Assembly (NCBI GenBank): GCA_045600965.1
Contig: JAZRYW010000050.1
Location: 16,168-80,167, forward strand
Direction: 5' to 3'
Origin: RGIG6374 sp045600965
GTDB lineage: Bacteria; Bacteroidota; Bacteroidia; Bacteroidales; UBA932
DNA: 64,000 bases
In this document: piece after piece, positions 16,823 to 25,723 of the stretch
How the letters are laid out: the number at the start of each line of letters is the position of its first letter
How positions within the stretch are numbered: position 1 is the stretch's first letter
The notes under the pieces: generated by a model
Told to the model about the DNA's origin: nothing
The model's database searches: none
What the model saw: only the letters and a program-made list of their open reading frames with translations
Position numbers and translations under genes: made by a program

Positions 16823-18301
16823 ATGGCAAAGGAAGTGACAAACAGGGAGGACAACTATTCCCAGTGGTACAACAATCTTGTGGTAAAAGCAGATCTTGCT
16901 GAAAATTCAGCAGTTAGGGGCTGTATGGTGATCAAGCCCTACGGATATGCGATATGGGAGAAGATGCACGAAAATCTTGACAGGATGTTCAAGGAGACCG
17001 GTCATCAGAACGCCTACTTCCCCCTTTTCATCCCCAAGTCCTTCCTCAGCCGTGAGGCCGAGCACGTCGAAGGCTTTGCAAAGGAATGCGCCGTGGTGAC
17101 CCACCACCGCCTTATGAACGACCCGAACGGCAAGGGTGTGGTCGTCGACCCCGACGCAAGGCTTGAAGAGGAACTCGTGGTCCGCCCCACTTCCGAAACC
17201 ATCATCTGGAACACCTACAAGGGCTGGATCAAGTCGTGGCGCGACCTTCCGCTTCTGATCAACCAGTGGGCCAACGTCGTGCGCTGGGAGATGCGTACCC
17301 GTCTGTTCCTCCGCACCGCGGAATTCCTCTGGCAGGAGGGCCATACCGCCCACGCCACCAGGCAGGAAGCCGTCGCCGAGGCCGAGCGTATGATACAGGT
17401 CTATGCAAAGTTTGCTCGTGACTATATGGCAGTGCCGGTTGTCGTCGGCCACAAGACCGAGTCGGAACGGTTTGCCGGAGCGGTAGACACCCTCTGCATC
17501 GAGGCGATGATGCAGGACGGAAAAGCCCTGCAGGCAGGCACATCCCACTTCCTCGGACAGAATTTCGCAAAGGCATTCGAAGTGCAGTTCGCCAACAAGG
17601 AAGGCGGTCTCGAATATGTATGGGCAACTTCGTGGGGCGTTTCAACCCGCCTTATGGGTGCCCTGATAATGGCTCACAGCGACAACAACGGTCTGGTTCT
17701 TCCCCCCAGGCTCGCGCCCATACAGGTTGTGCTTGTTCCGATCTACCGCAGCGACGAGGAGCGTGACGCCATCCTCGGAAGGATGGACTCCATCAAGTCG
17801 GAACTCACCGCGGCCGGTCTTTCAGTGAAGGTCGACGACCGTGACAACCTCCGCCCCGGCTTCAAGTTCGCCGAATGGGAGCTCAAGGGAGTGCCCGTAC
17901 GCATTGCGATAGGCCCCCGCGACCTTGAGGCCGGCAATGCCGAACTCGCCCGCCGCGACACGCTCACCAAGGAAATCGTGCCTCAGGAAGGCCTCGCACA
18001 GCGTCTGGTTGCCCTTATGGACGAAATTCAGGACAACATCTACCGCAAGGCTCTCGACTTCCGTCAGAAGAACGTCTACAAGGTAGACACATGGGAGGAA
18101 TTCAAGGAAAAAATCGAGGAAGGCGGCTTCCTGCTCTGCCATTGGGACGGAACGGCCGAAACCGAGGCCAGAATACAGGAGGAGACCAAGGCCACCATAC
18201 GCTGCATCCCCGTCGACTCCTTCGTAGTGGAGGAGGAAGGCAAATGCGTTTATTCAGGCAAGCCCTCACACCGCAGGGTGATTTTTGCACGTGCATACTA
18301 A
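16823..18301 (+). CDS. proS: Prolyl-tRNA synthetase, eukaryote/archaea-like type
   Basis: 492 residues, much shorter than the E. coli type (about 570), because the inserted editing domain is absent. It starts with [20 protein letters not shown], typical of the archaeal/eukaryotic-like class, and has class II motifs ([12 protein letters not shown] region, then [20 protein letters not shown]) and the C-terminal zinc-domain-like extension ending RVIFARAY. It charges tRNA-Pro. The ATG follows a 70-nt leader. It ends 43 nt before a DUF3078 gene; a small hairpin follows the stop. Confidence 0.95.
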   Translation: MAKEVTNREDNYSQWYNNLVVKADLAENSAVRGCMVIKPYGYAIWEKMHENLDRMFKETGHQNAYFPLFIPKSFLSREAEHVEGFAKECAVVTHHRLMNDPNGKGVVVDPDARLEEELVVRPTSETIIWNTYKGWIKSWRDLPLLINQWANVVRWEMRTRLFLRTAEFLWQEGHTAHATRQEAVAEAERMIQVYAKFARDYMAVPVVVGHKTESERFAGAVDTLCIEAMMQDGKALQAGTSHFLGQNFAKAFEVQFANKEGGLEYVWATSWGVSTRLMGALIMAHSDNNGLVLPPRLAPIQVVLVPIYRSDEERDAILGRMDSIKSELTAAGLSVKVDDRDNLRPGFKFAEWELKGVPVRIAIGPRDLEAGNAELARRDTLTKEIVPQEGLAQRLVALMDEIQDNIYRKALDFRQKNVYKVDTWEEFKEKIEEGGFLLCHWDGTAETEARIQEETKATIRCIPVDSFVVEEEGKCVYSGKPSHRRVIFARAY

Positions 18302-18319
18302 GAAGCTGTTTAAGCTTCT
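18301..18319. other. Perfect hairpin after the proS stop
   Basis: AGAAGCT-GTTTA-AGCTTCT, a 7-bp stem beginning at the last base of the stop codon, followed by an AT-rich stretch. It lacks a proper T-run, so termination would be weak; it may stabilise the 3' end of the proS message. Confidence 0.4.
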
Positions 18320-18344
18320 AAGAATTTGTTTTAAACGTTACAAT

Positions 18345-19370
18345 ATGAAAAATTCCAGCACCATACTGACAGCGCTTGCCATTCTGGCAGCCACCTTTGC
18401 CGCCAATGCGCAGCAGATTGCCGCTGAAGGACAGTACACACAGACAAAGGACGCCTCGTGGGAGATCTGCGAAGCCATCGCCGACAGGATTGCCGACAAT
18501 CCCGAAGAGGCATACACTCCCGCTCCCGCCCCCAAATATTGGGACAGGGGCATCGTGACACAGCTCGGCTTCTCACAGGTATCCCTTACCAACTGGGCCG
18601 CCGGCGGTTACGGTTCGATTGCGATGAACGCTTACGGCAAGGCCTTCGCCAACTACAAGAAGGATGAGATGATATGGGAGAACCAGTTGGAAGTCGGCTA
18701 CGGGTTCATCCAGTCATTCGTCGAGGACGGTTTCAAGAAGAGTGATGACCGCTTCAATCTCGACAGCAAATGGGGCTACAGGATGACCGAAAAACTCTAT
18801 CTTTCATCGGTATTCCTTTTCAAGACCCAGATGACCCACGGCTTCAACTACCCCGCAGACCAGGAGCCGGTGCTCGTATCAAGGTTCTTCGCCCCCGCGA
18901 ACGTATCTCTCGGTGTCGGTGCCGACTGGAAGCCCGGTGACTGGATGTCACTCAATTTCGCCCCTCTGACCGGAAAGATCGTCTTCGTGTCAGATCCCGA
19001 CCTCCGCGCCATCTACGGTAACCGCGAGGACCAGTTCGCCAAGTTCGAACTCGGTGCCCAGCTGAAGATTGACAACAAGTTCACAATAGCGAAGACCTTC
19101 CAGATAGGTTCCTCCCTGACCCTCTTCTCCGACTATCTCCACAAGCCGCAGAACGTGGACGTCTATTGGGATGTGTCCCTTACCGGTCAGCTCACCAAGC
19201 ATCTGGCATTCACCGTGCGCACCAACCTCATCTATGATGACGACATCAAGTTCCTCGACAGGAAGGACAGCGCAGGCAACCCCATCCCCGGTGCCGACAA
19301 GATTCCGGGGCTGCAGTTCAAAGAGGCGGCGAGCCTTTCGTTCACCTATGCCTTCGGTGACGCCAAATAG
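18345..19370 (+). CDS. DUF3078 outer-membrane-associated protein
   Basis: 341 residues with a clean signal peptide (ending ANAQ). The mature part has the features of DUF3078 proteins, a family largely limited to Bacteroidota: an N-terminal segment with KYWDRGIVTQLGFSQVSLTN, followed by NWAAGGYGSIA, and alternating amphipathic strands ending FTYAFGDAK, consistent with a small outer membrane barrel. Function is unknown. ATG at 18345 gives the signal peptide directly at the N-terminus. Its 3' end overlaps tilS by 23 nt. Confidence 0.8.
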   Translation: MKNSSTILTALAILAATFAANAQQIAAEGQYTQTKDASWEICEAIADRIADNPEEAYTPAPAPKYWDRGIVTQLGFSQVSLTNWAAGGYGSIAMNAYGKAFANYKKDEMIWENQLEVGYGFIQSFVEDGFKKSDDRFNLDSKWGYRMTEKLYLSSVFLFKTQMTHGFNYPADQEPVLVSRFFAPANVSLGVGADWKPGDWMSLNFAPLTGKIVFVSDPDLRAIYGNREDQFAKFELGAQLKIDNKFTIAKTFQIGSSLTLFSDYLHKPQNVDVYWDVSLTGQLTKHLAFTVRTNLIYDDDIKFLDRKDSAGNPIPGADKIPGLQFKEAASLSFTYAFGDAK

Positions 19371-20658
19371 CATATCTCTTCCGGAAGGAGCAATCAATGA
19401 ATCGGTTCTGCTGGCAGTAAGCGGCGGAATCGATTCGATGTGTTTGGCCAACCTCTTCGCATCCGCCACGCTCTGCAGAAGGTTTGCCATAGCGACAGTC
19501 AACTTCCACCTGCGCGGCGAAGAGTCTGACGGCGACCGCGAACTGGTCAGGCAGTGGGCCGGAGAGCGCGGGATAGAGTTCTTCACCACCGATTTCGACA
19601 CTGAGGATTATGCCCGCCGCAACGGCATTTCGATTGAAATGGCCGCACGCGAACTGCGCTACGGATGGTTTGCGGAAATTATGGAAAAGCACGGCTTCGA
19701 CCGCCTTGCCACCGCCCACCATCTGGGTGACAGCGCTGAAACTATGATACTCAATCTCCTGCGTGGCACGGGACTTCGCGGAATGGGCGGGATAAGGGCC
19801 GACGGAGGCAGAGTCATCCGCCCTCTGGCCGGCTTCACCCGCAGTGAGATAGAGAGGTATGCGCACGACAACGCCGTCGTTTTCCGAGAGGATTCCACCA
19901 ACCGCGAGTCGGAGTTCGCACGCAACCGCATACGCAATGAGGTGTTCCCCCATTTCGAAAAAATCAACCCTTCCTTCCTGAGGACTTTCGAGAAGGATAT
20001 GGAGCATTTCAGGGAAGCCGGCGACATTCTGGACGAACAGAGGGAATCCGTCCGCAAAAGACTCTGCGTCACCCCTCCCGAAGGCTGCGAGATGGCATTG
20101 TCACTCAGCGCTCTCGATGCCCAGCCGCACTGCAGGTGGTATTTGCGCGAAATCCTCGAGCCATACGGATTCAACGCGGATATGGTGGAGGATATGCTCG
20201 GCCGAAGGGATGCGGTCAGCGGAAGGAAATTCATTTCCAGGGACTGGATGCTGGTATCCGACCGCAATGAATTGAGACTCTACCGCAACTGTCCTCCGAC
20301 AGCCGCGCAGATCATTGTCGAGGTGTTCGACAGGCCCCCCCGGTTCTCATTGATCCCTCCCGAAGGCACGCTCTACGTTGACGCCGACAAGGTCAACCTG
20401 CCGCTGCAGACAAGGCTGTGGCGCGACGGAGACCGTTTCCAACCCTTCGGTATGAAGGGAAGCCGGCTTGTGAGCGACTTTCTGAAGGATATCAGACTCG
20501 ACAGCTTCCTCAAGGAAAGACAGACTGTCGCAACAACTGTCATCCGGGGCGTGGAAATGATAGTGTGCATCCCTCCCCACCGCATTGACGGGCGCTTCCG
20601 CATCGGGCCCACGACCGAAAGGATAGCCTCCATAAGGATTGCGGACAAGGAAATCTGA
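19348..20658 (+). CDS. tilS: tRNA(Ile)-lysidine synthase
   Basis: 436 residues. Modifies C34 of the CAU-anticodon tRNA-Ile to lysidine so that it reads AUA codons, which are frequent in this genome. The PP-loop ATP site is AVSGGIDSM near residues 23-31; downstream are TAHHLGDSAET, the family's signature, and LRGTGLRGMGGI. TilS substrate-binding domains follow. The ATG at 19348 lies inside the end of the DUF3078 gene; there is no better in-frame start. The stop is followed by the palindrome GGGGAATTCCCC and the convergent wbqC-like gene. Confidence 0.93.
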   Translation: MPSVTPNSISLPEGAINESVLLAVSGGIDSMCLANLFASATLCRRFAIATVNFHLRGEESDGDRELVRQWAGERGIEFFTTDFDTEDYARRNGISIEMAARELRYGWFAEIMEKHGFDRLATAHHLGDSAETMILNLLRGTGLRGMGGIRADGGRVIRPLAGFTRSEIERYAHDNAVVFREDSTNRESEFARNRIRNEVFPHFEKINPSFLRTFEKDMEHFREAGDILDEQRESVRKRLCVTPPEGCEMALSLSALDAQPHCRWYLREILEPYGFNADMVEDMLGRRDAVSGRKFISRDWMLVSDRNELRLYRNCPPTAAQIIVEVFDRPPRFSLIPPEGTLYVDADKVNLPLQTRLWRDGDRFQPFGMKGSRLVSDFLKDIRLDSFLKERQTVATTVIRGVEMIVCIPPHRIDGRFRIGPTTERIASIRIADKEI

Positions 20659-20670
20659 TGGGGAATTCCC

Positions 20671-21297
20671 CTAAAGGAAACTTATGCTTTCGGGGCCTTC
20701 TGCACAGAGAAGGTCAAGGGCCGACAGACCCGGGATGAAGCCGTGTTTTGAAGAGAACACCTGGAAATAGGGCCGTACCTGACCGAGGTCGGAAAGGATT
20801 GTATTGGGGTGTTTGGGATGGATGGCATAGCGGTAGTCGCCCCGGGGATACTCCTTCACGAAGTCACCTGTCAGGCCCACGGGGGTGCTTATCCCGAAAA
20901 GGGAGGCGAGCAGACGGGTCAGGGCCATATTCAGGTCGAAAAGGTATTCGAAACCGCCTTCCATAACGGCATATATGTCGTCCTTGTAGTATTCGAAGAA
21001 GGGTGAGGAATTGTAGGCTGAGAAGATGGCCCTTTCGTGGCGCACCACCCAGGGAGTGCTGTAATCTATCCTTATGTCGCGGATACAGCGGCTTCCGGAG
21101 GCGTGGATCACGGGCACCTGCAGGGAATCGGCGCCACAGGCGGCATATATCAGGCACCTGTTGCGGTACGACTGCTTTGTATAGCTCTCACAGGCCTCGA
21201 CAAGCGCCTCGTCCGCCCTGTTGAGAAGGGCGAAATATTCCACCGGAGGGAAATACGCCGTGGCCAGTATCACTCTGCCCGCCTCACTTCCTGCCAT
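20671..21297 (-). CDS. WbqC-like family protein
   Basis: 208 residues matching the WbqC-like family: N-terminal ATAYFPPVEYFALLNRAD, YTKQSYRNRCLIYAACGADS and KHGFIPGLSALDLLCAEGPE near the end. Family members occur in O-antigen and surface-polysaccharide loci, but a reaction has not been firmly assigned. It overlaps lpxA by 14 nt and is the last gene of an lpxD-lpxC-lpxA run, which supports an envelope role. Confidence 0.75.
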   Translation of the reverse strand: MAGSEAGRVILATAYFPPVEYFALLNRADEALVEACESYTKQSYRNRCLIYAACGADSLQVPVIHASGSRCIRDIRIDYSTPWVVRHERAIFSAYNSSPFFEYYKDDIYAVMEGGFEYLFDLNMALTRLLASLFGISTPVGLTGDFVKEYPRGDYRYAIHPKHPNTILSDLGQVRPYFQVFSSKHGFIPGLSALDLLCAEGPESISFL

Positions 21298-22072
21298 AGC
21301 GGGCTATTCCTCGTGATGAACTGCGTATGAAACCGATGATGGCATCCCTCTGGGGGCTGGCGGGGAATTCGGCCTCAACCTTGGCCAGGGCGTTGGTGGT
21401 GTTCAGACCGCTCTGGAATATTGTCCTGTATATTTCTGAAATGGACTTCACCGTGTCGGGGGAAAAACCCCTGCGTCGCAGTCCGACTATGTTTATGCCC
21501 TCACAGGCGACGGGATTGCCGGATGCCAGCGCATAGGGAGGTATGTCCTTCGTGAGCACGCTGCCTCCGCCGACCATTGCGTGGACGCCGACCTTGGAAA
21601 ACTGGTGGACGACGGTTCCTCCGCCTATGATGGCCCAGTCCCCCACTTCAGTTTCACCTGCAAGACCTACGTAACTTACCAGGATGCAGTGGTCACCGAC
21701 AAGACAGTCGTGGGCGACGTGCACATACGACATAATCAGGCAGTCGGAGCCTATCCTGGTCAGAGCCTTGCCGCTGGCCGCCGTACCGCGGTTGATGGTG
21801 ACGCATTCGCGTATGGTGGTGCGCTCGCCGATCTCGACCCGCGAGTATTCCCCGTCAAACTTCAGATCCTGGGGTACGGCGCCGACAACAGCGCCGGGGA
21901 ACACGTGACAGCCGGGGCCGAGTTTCACGTGGTCGTAGATGGTCACGTTGGGCTCAATGACACAGCCCTCACCGATTTCCACATCCGCTGCGATATAGCA
22001 GAAAGGTCCTATGCTCACATCTTTCCCGATACGGGCTTCAGGGCTTATCACGCTTCCGTTGAAGATTTCCAT
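21284..22072 (-). CDS. lpxA: UDP-N-acetylglucosamine O-acyltransferase
   Basis: 262 residues. First step of lipid A synthesis: transfer of a hydroxyacyl chain from ACP to UDP-GlcNAc. It is a left-handed beta-helix with hexapeptide repeats (IGKDVSIGPFCYI onward), the catalytic-type HVAHDC segment and the NIVGLRRRGFS block of the helical C-terminal domain. The start overlaps the end of lpxC by 25 nt. Order lpxD-lpxC-lpxA follows the usual Bacteroidota cluster, except that fabZ is absent between lpxC and lpxA. Confidence 0.95.
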   Translation of the reverse strand: MEIFNGSVISPEARIGKDVSIGPFCYIAADVEIGEGCVIEPNVTIYDHVKLGPGCHVFPGAVVGAVPQDLKFDGEYSRVEIGERTTIRECVTINRGTAASGKALTRIGSDCLIMSYVHVAHDCLVGDHCILVSYVGLAGETEVGDWAIIGGGTVVHQFSKVGVHAMVGGGSVLTKDIPPYALASGNPVACEGINIVGLRRRGFSPDTVKSISEIYRTIFQSGLNTTNALAKVEAEFPASPQRDAIIGFIRSSSRGIARYGRK

Positions 22073-22893
22073 ATTTTCCTGATTTTTAATGCGGTGTCAG
22101 TATTTATCGTATGGCCTGGACGGTATGCCTCCACCCTTGCCTTCAAGGGCGCCCCGAGAAGGGCGAAATCGCCCAGCACGTCGAGCAGCTTGTGGCGGGC
22201 GCACTCGTTGGGGAAACGGAGCGGAGGATTGCACAGATAAGCGTCCCGGGCAACCACTACGGCGTTGTCAAGGTCTCCTCCCCTGACCAGACCGGCCGCA
22301 CGGAGCGCCTCCACCTCCTCGAGGAAGCAGAAGGTGCGGCAGGGGGCTATCTGACGGGCGAAATCATCCCCGCTGCCGAAGGTCGCGCGCTGCACGCCGA
22401 AGAAAGGATGATTGAAATCGACAGTCACTTCAAGTGAGAATTCGTCCGCCGGAGTCACCAGTATGCGGGACTGGCCGCTGACAAGCTCGACGGGGCTGTC
22501 AAGGGTGATGAAGCGGCGAGGAGCATCCTGCGCTGCAAGGCCGTCGGAGAGGATGGCCGAGACATAGGACTGTGCGCTGCCGTCCAGTATGGGCAGTTCG
22601 GGACAGCCGATGTGCACCAGGGCATTGTCCACACCGAGGGCATAGAGGGCTCCGAGAAGATGCTCGGCTGTGGAAACGGTGGCCTTTGAACAGCCTATGG
22701 TTGTGCTTCGTCTTGTCTGCACGACATTTTCGGCAAGGGCCGGAATCTCCGCGCCCTGCAAGTCATCGCGGACAAGGACGATCCCCGTGCCGGGAGAAGC
22801 GGGGCAGAGGCGCACCTGCGACTGCAGGCCGGTATGGAGGCCCTTGCCGGCAAAGAGATATTCGCTTCGCAAGGTATGCTGTCTGTCTGTCAT
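22048..22893 (-). CDS. lpxC: UDP-3-O-acyl-GlcNAc deacetylase without fused FabZ domain
   Basis: 281 residues. Zinc amidase that commits UDP-acyl-GlcNAc to lipid A. Zinc ligands are H78 (STAEHLL), H234 and D238 ([12 protein letters not shown]); H261 in RPGHTIN is the catalytic-site histidine. In Bacteroidota LpxC is normally fused to a C-terminal FabZ dehydratase, giving about 460 residues. Here the protein stops soon after the last LpxC element, at the point where the linker would start, and the final residues are encoded within the lpxA overlap. Translation is coupled to lpxD (ATGA overlap, 22890-22893). Confidence 0.94.
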   Translation of the reverse strand: MTDRQHTLRSEYLFAGKGLHTGLQSQVRLCPASPGTGIVLVRDDLQGAEIPALAENVVQTRRSTTIGCSKATVSTAEHLLGALYALGVDNALVHIGCPELPILDGSAQSYVSAILSDGLAAQDAPRRFITLDSPVELVSGQSRILVTPADEFSLEVTVDFNHPFFGVQRATFGSGDDFARQIAPCRTFCFLEEVEALRAAGLVRGGDLDNAVVVARDAYLCNPPLRFPNECARHKLLDVLGDFALLGAPLKARVEAYRPGHTINTDTALKIRKIWKSSTEA

Positions 22894-23810
22894 TTCTTGG
22901 AATTGGCCTGCCTTCGCATAAGGGCGTAGGCGCGCAGGTATTCATTTTTGGGAATTGCGGGATAGCCGCAGAGTGTCTGTCCCGGCTGGAGCACGTTGCC
23001 CGTGATGCCGCTCTTTGCCGCAAGGGTGGTGTGGTCGGCCACCGTTACGTGACCTATGACGCCGCTCTGCCCTCCGAAACGGCAGCAAGCCCCTATCTTG
23101 CAGGACCCTGCAAAACCGGAAAGCGCGGCGATGACCGTATTCTCGCCTATCTCGACATTGTGGGCGACGTGGCAGAGATTGTCTATCTTCACGCCACGAC
23201 GGATGACTGTGGATCCCATAGTGGCGCGGTCGATGGTGGTGTTGGCGCCTATCTCCACATCGTCCTCGATGACGACATTCCCCGTCTGAGGTATCTTGCT
23301 GTACGATCCGTCCTCCTGCGGAGCAAAACCGAACCCGTCCGCTCCTATGACCGCACCGCTGTGTATTATGCAGCGGCTGCCTATCACGCAGCCGTCATAG
23401 ACGACGGCGCCGGCGTGTATAACCGTATCCTCGCCTATGACCACATCCCTGCCGATGGAGGCCCTGCGGTCGATCCTGCTGCCCCGGCCCACCCTGGCAC
23501 GATGTCCGCGACGGCGCTGCGCCGCCTTCTGTGCGCTGAACATACGCAGCACATCCGCGATGCCGGCATAGGCATCATCAACCCTTATCAGAGTGGCCCG
23601 CAGCGGTTGGGAGGGGATGAAACCGCGGTTGACGAGCATAACGTCAGAGCGGCAGGAATAGATGAAATGCTCATATTTGGGATTGGCCAGGAAACTTATC
23701 GCTCCCGGCTCCCCCTGCTCTATCCTTGCCACGCGGTCAACCCTCACGGAAGGGCTGCCTTCCATATCACCGCCGAGACGGAGCGCTATTTCTTCTGCAG
23801 TGAAAGACAT
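22890..23810 (-). CDS. lpxD: UDP-3-O-(3-hydroxyacyl)glucosamine N-acyltransferase
   Basis: 306 residues. Third enzyme of lipid A synthesis, adding the N-linked acyl chain. The N-terminal uridine-binding domain ([13 protein letters not shown] to about residue 100) precedes a hexapeptide-repeat beta-helix containing IGADGFGFA and [13 protein letters not shown], the active-site region. The ATG at 23810 is chosen since MSFTAEEIA is the family start; an in-frame Met 12 codons earlier exists. No clean minus-strand promoter box was found in the gap to rimP. Confidence 0.93.
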   Translation of the reverse strand: MSFTAEEIALRLGGDMEGSPSVRVDRVARIEQGEPGAISFLANPKYEHFIYSCRSDVMLVNRGFIPSQPLRATLIRVDDAYAGIADVLRMFSAQKAAQRRRGHRARVGRGSRIDRRASIGRDVVIGEDTVIHAGAVVYDGCVIGSRCIIHSGAVIGADGFGFAPQEDGSYSKIPQTGNVVIEDDVEIGANTTIDRATMGSTVIRRGVKIDNLCHVAHNVEIGENTVIAALSGFAGSCKIGACCRFGGQSGVIGHVTVADHTTLAAKSGITGNVLQPGQTLCGYPAIPKNEYLRAYALMRRQANSKK

Positions 23811-23851
23811 TTTCAGGTATTGCAATAACTGCCGCAAGATACGCAAATTAG

Positions 23852-23882
23852 TTTGATTATTGGAAAATTAAGTGTACATTTG
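23852..23882 (+). promoter_or_regulatory. Promoter of the rimP-nusA-infB operon
   Basis: TTTG (23852-23855), 19 nt, TACATTTG (23875-23882): both Bacteroidota elements at canonical spacing. Predicted transcription start near 23889, about 57 nt before rimP. Confidence 0.68.
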
Positions 23883-23903
23883 CATCCGGATTGGGCAAGG
23901 ATG

Positions 23904-23928
23904 AAAGAGGACGGGAGTCCTCTTTTTT
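23904..23928 (+). terminator. Terminator-like hairpin in the rimP leader (candidate attenuator)
   Basis: AAAGAGGAC-GGGA-GTCCTCTTT forms a 9-bp stem with a 4-nt loop and runs into TTTTTT, the form of an intrinsic terminator. It lies between the operon promoter and the rimP start, 17 nt from the ATG. NusA, encoded in the operon, promotes pausing and termination at such hairpins, so autoregulation by attenuation is plausible. Confidence 0.62.
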
Positions 23929-23945
23929 CGTAAAGATATAAGTTT

Positions 23946-24416
23946 ATGACAGACCGTAAATTTCTGGAACAGATTGTCAATGAGTACATTACCGACAAGG
24001 ACATATTCCTCGTCTCGATAAGGGTAAGCCGTGACAACGACATAGAGATAGCCATCGAATGCACCTCCCGCGACGTGGAGATGGATGACTGCGCCAACTT
24101 GAGCCGCTTCGTGGAATCGAAGCTTGACCGCGAAACGGAGGATTTCTCCCTGACCGTCACGTCAGCCGGCCTGACCTCCCCCTTCAAGGTCTTCAAGCAG
24201 TACGAAAAGTTCGTGGGGAAAGAGATTGAGGTTATGCAGGGCAGCGGGACCAAACTGCACGGAATACTGCGCAGCGCCACCCCGGAGGTCATCGAACTTG
24301 AATATGAAACCCTGGAGGCCGTGGAAGGCAAAAAACGCAAGGCCAAGGTCCTCCGCACCGACGCCATTCCGATGAGCTCCATAAAGAGCGCAAAACCTGT
24401 AATCAGATTCGAATAG
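23946..24416 (+). CDS. rimP: Ribosome maturation factor RimP
   Basis: 156 residues, needed for 30S subunit maturation. Both RimP domains are recognisable: an N-terminal alpha/beta domain with the CTSRDVEMDDCANLSR segment, then TVTSAGLTSPFKVFKQYEKF followed by the Sm-like C-terminal barrel. First gene of the conserved rimP-nusA-infB operon, 38 nt before nusA. Confidence 0.92.
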   Translation: MTDRKFLEQIVNEYITDKDIFLVSIRVSRDNDIEIAIECTSRDVEMDDCANLSRFVESKLDRETEDFSLTVTSAGLTSPFKVFKQYEKFVGKEIEVMQGSGTKLHGILRSATPEVIELEYETLEAVEGKKRKAKVLRTDAIPMSSIKSAKPVIRFE

Positions 24417-24454
24417 AAACAATAATCAAATACAATAAACATTCAAAATTTATT

Positions 24455-25690
24455 ATGGAAGGTCTTGACCTGATCAGCACATTCGCTGAATTTAAAGAAA
24501 CCAAGAATATCGACCGCCCGACTATGATAGGCGTGCTTGAAGACGTATTCCGTTCACAACTCGCCAAGATGTACGGTGAGGACGGACAGTTCGAAGTCAT
24601 CATCAACCCCGACCGCGGCGACTTCGAGATCTACCGCACCCGCACAGTCGTGGAGGAGGTTGAAAATCCCGACACTGAAATTTCACTTGCAGACATACGC
24701 CTTATCGACGATTCATACGAGGTGGGTGAGGAATACACCGAATCGGTAAGCTTCGAAGACTTCGGCCGCCGCGGAATCCTCAGCATCCGCCAGAACCTCT
24801 CGAGCCGCATAACCGACATCGAGAAGGCCAACCTCTTCAACAAGTACCGCGACCGCATCGGCGAAATAGTCATCTGCGACGTTCATCAGGCATTCAAACG
24901 CGAGGTCATCGCAATGGATGAGGACCACAACCAGCTTGTGCTCCCCCGCTCCGAGCAGATACCTTCGGACTATTTCAGCAAGGACGACCAGGTGAAGGCC
25001 ATCATCAAGAGCGTGGAGATGAAGAACAACAATCCCATCATCACACTCTCGCGTACCTCGGACCTCTTCCTCGAGAAACTTTTCGAACAGGAGGTTCCCG
25101 AAATCTTCGACGGACTCATCACCATCAAGAAGGTTGTCCGCATCCCCGGTGAAAGGGCGAAAGTCGCAGTGGAATCCTATGATGACCGCATCGACCCCGT
25201 CGGCGCCTGCGTCGGCGTGAACGGATCGCGTATCCGCGGCATAGTCCGTGAACTCCGCAACGAGAACATAGACATCATCAACTGGACGTCAAACACCCAG
25301 CTTCTCCTTCAGAGGGCTCTCGGTCAGGCCAAGATAAGCCAGATAAAGATCCAGGAGGACATCAAGCACATCAGCGTCTATCTCAAGCCCCAGGAAGTGT
25401 CGCTCGCAATCGGAAAGGGCGGCAGCAACATCAGGCTTGCAGGTATGATGGTGGGCTACGAACTTGACGTTTACCGTGAACTCGACGAGGACGAGGAGGA
25501 AGAGGACGTGCTCCTGAGCGAATTCAACGATGAAATCGACCAGTGGATCATCGAGGCGCTCCAGAAGATAGGCTGCGACACGGCCAAGAGCGTGCTCGCC
25601 CTTCCCGTCGACGAGATATGCAAGCGCGCGGACCTCGAGGAGGAAACGGTTGTGGAGGTGCAGAAGATACTCCAGGCAGAATTCGAATAG
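24455..25690 (+). CDS. nusA: Transcription termination/antitermination protein NusA
   Basis: 411 residues. N-terminal RNA polymerase-binding domain, S1 domain (about 130-195), and two KH domains including the GACVGVNGSRIRGIV and AIGKGGSNIRLAG loops. A short acidic C-terminal helical part (after residue 350) replaces the longer repeats of E. coli NusA; this is usual in Bacteroidota. It modulates pausing, termination and rRNA antitermination. It lies between rimP and infB, as in most bacteria. Confidence 0.95.
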   Translation: MEGLDLISTFAEFKETKNIDRPTMIGVLEDVFRSQLAKMYGEDGQFEVIINPDRGDFEIYRTRTVVEEVENPDTEISLADIRLIDDSYEVGEEYTESVSFEDFGRRGILSIRQNLSSRITDIEKANLFNKYRDRIGEIVICDVHQAFKREVIAMDEDHNQLVLPRSEQIPSDYFSKDDQVKAIIKSVEMKNNNPIITLSRTSDLFLEKLFEQEVPEIFDGLITIKKVVRIPGERAKVAVESYDDRIDPVGACVGVNGSRIRGIVRELRNENIDIINWTSNTQLLLQRALGQAKISQIKIQEDIKHISVYLKPQEVSLAIGKGGSNIRLAGMMVGYELDVYRELDEDEEEEDVLLSEFNDEIDQWIIEALQKIGCDTAKSVLALPVDEICKRADLEEETVVEVQKILQAEFE

Positions 25691-25723
25691 TCATAAATCA
25701 AAAATAAAAACGGGAGAACAGGT

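Noticed and set aside
20660..20671. Perfect 12-bp palindrome GGGGAATTCCCC between tilS and the wbqC-like gene as a terminator
   Set aside because: It has no loop and no T-run, so it would not act as a normal intrinsic terminator; may be chance.
22572..23828. 418-codon frame on the plus strand opposite lpxC and lpxD
   Set aside because: Antisense to two clearly recognised lipid A genes, no recognisable domain, no promoter.
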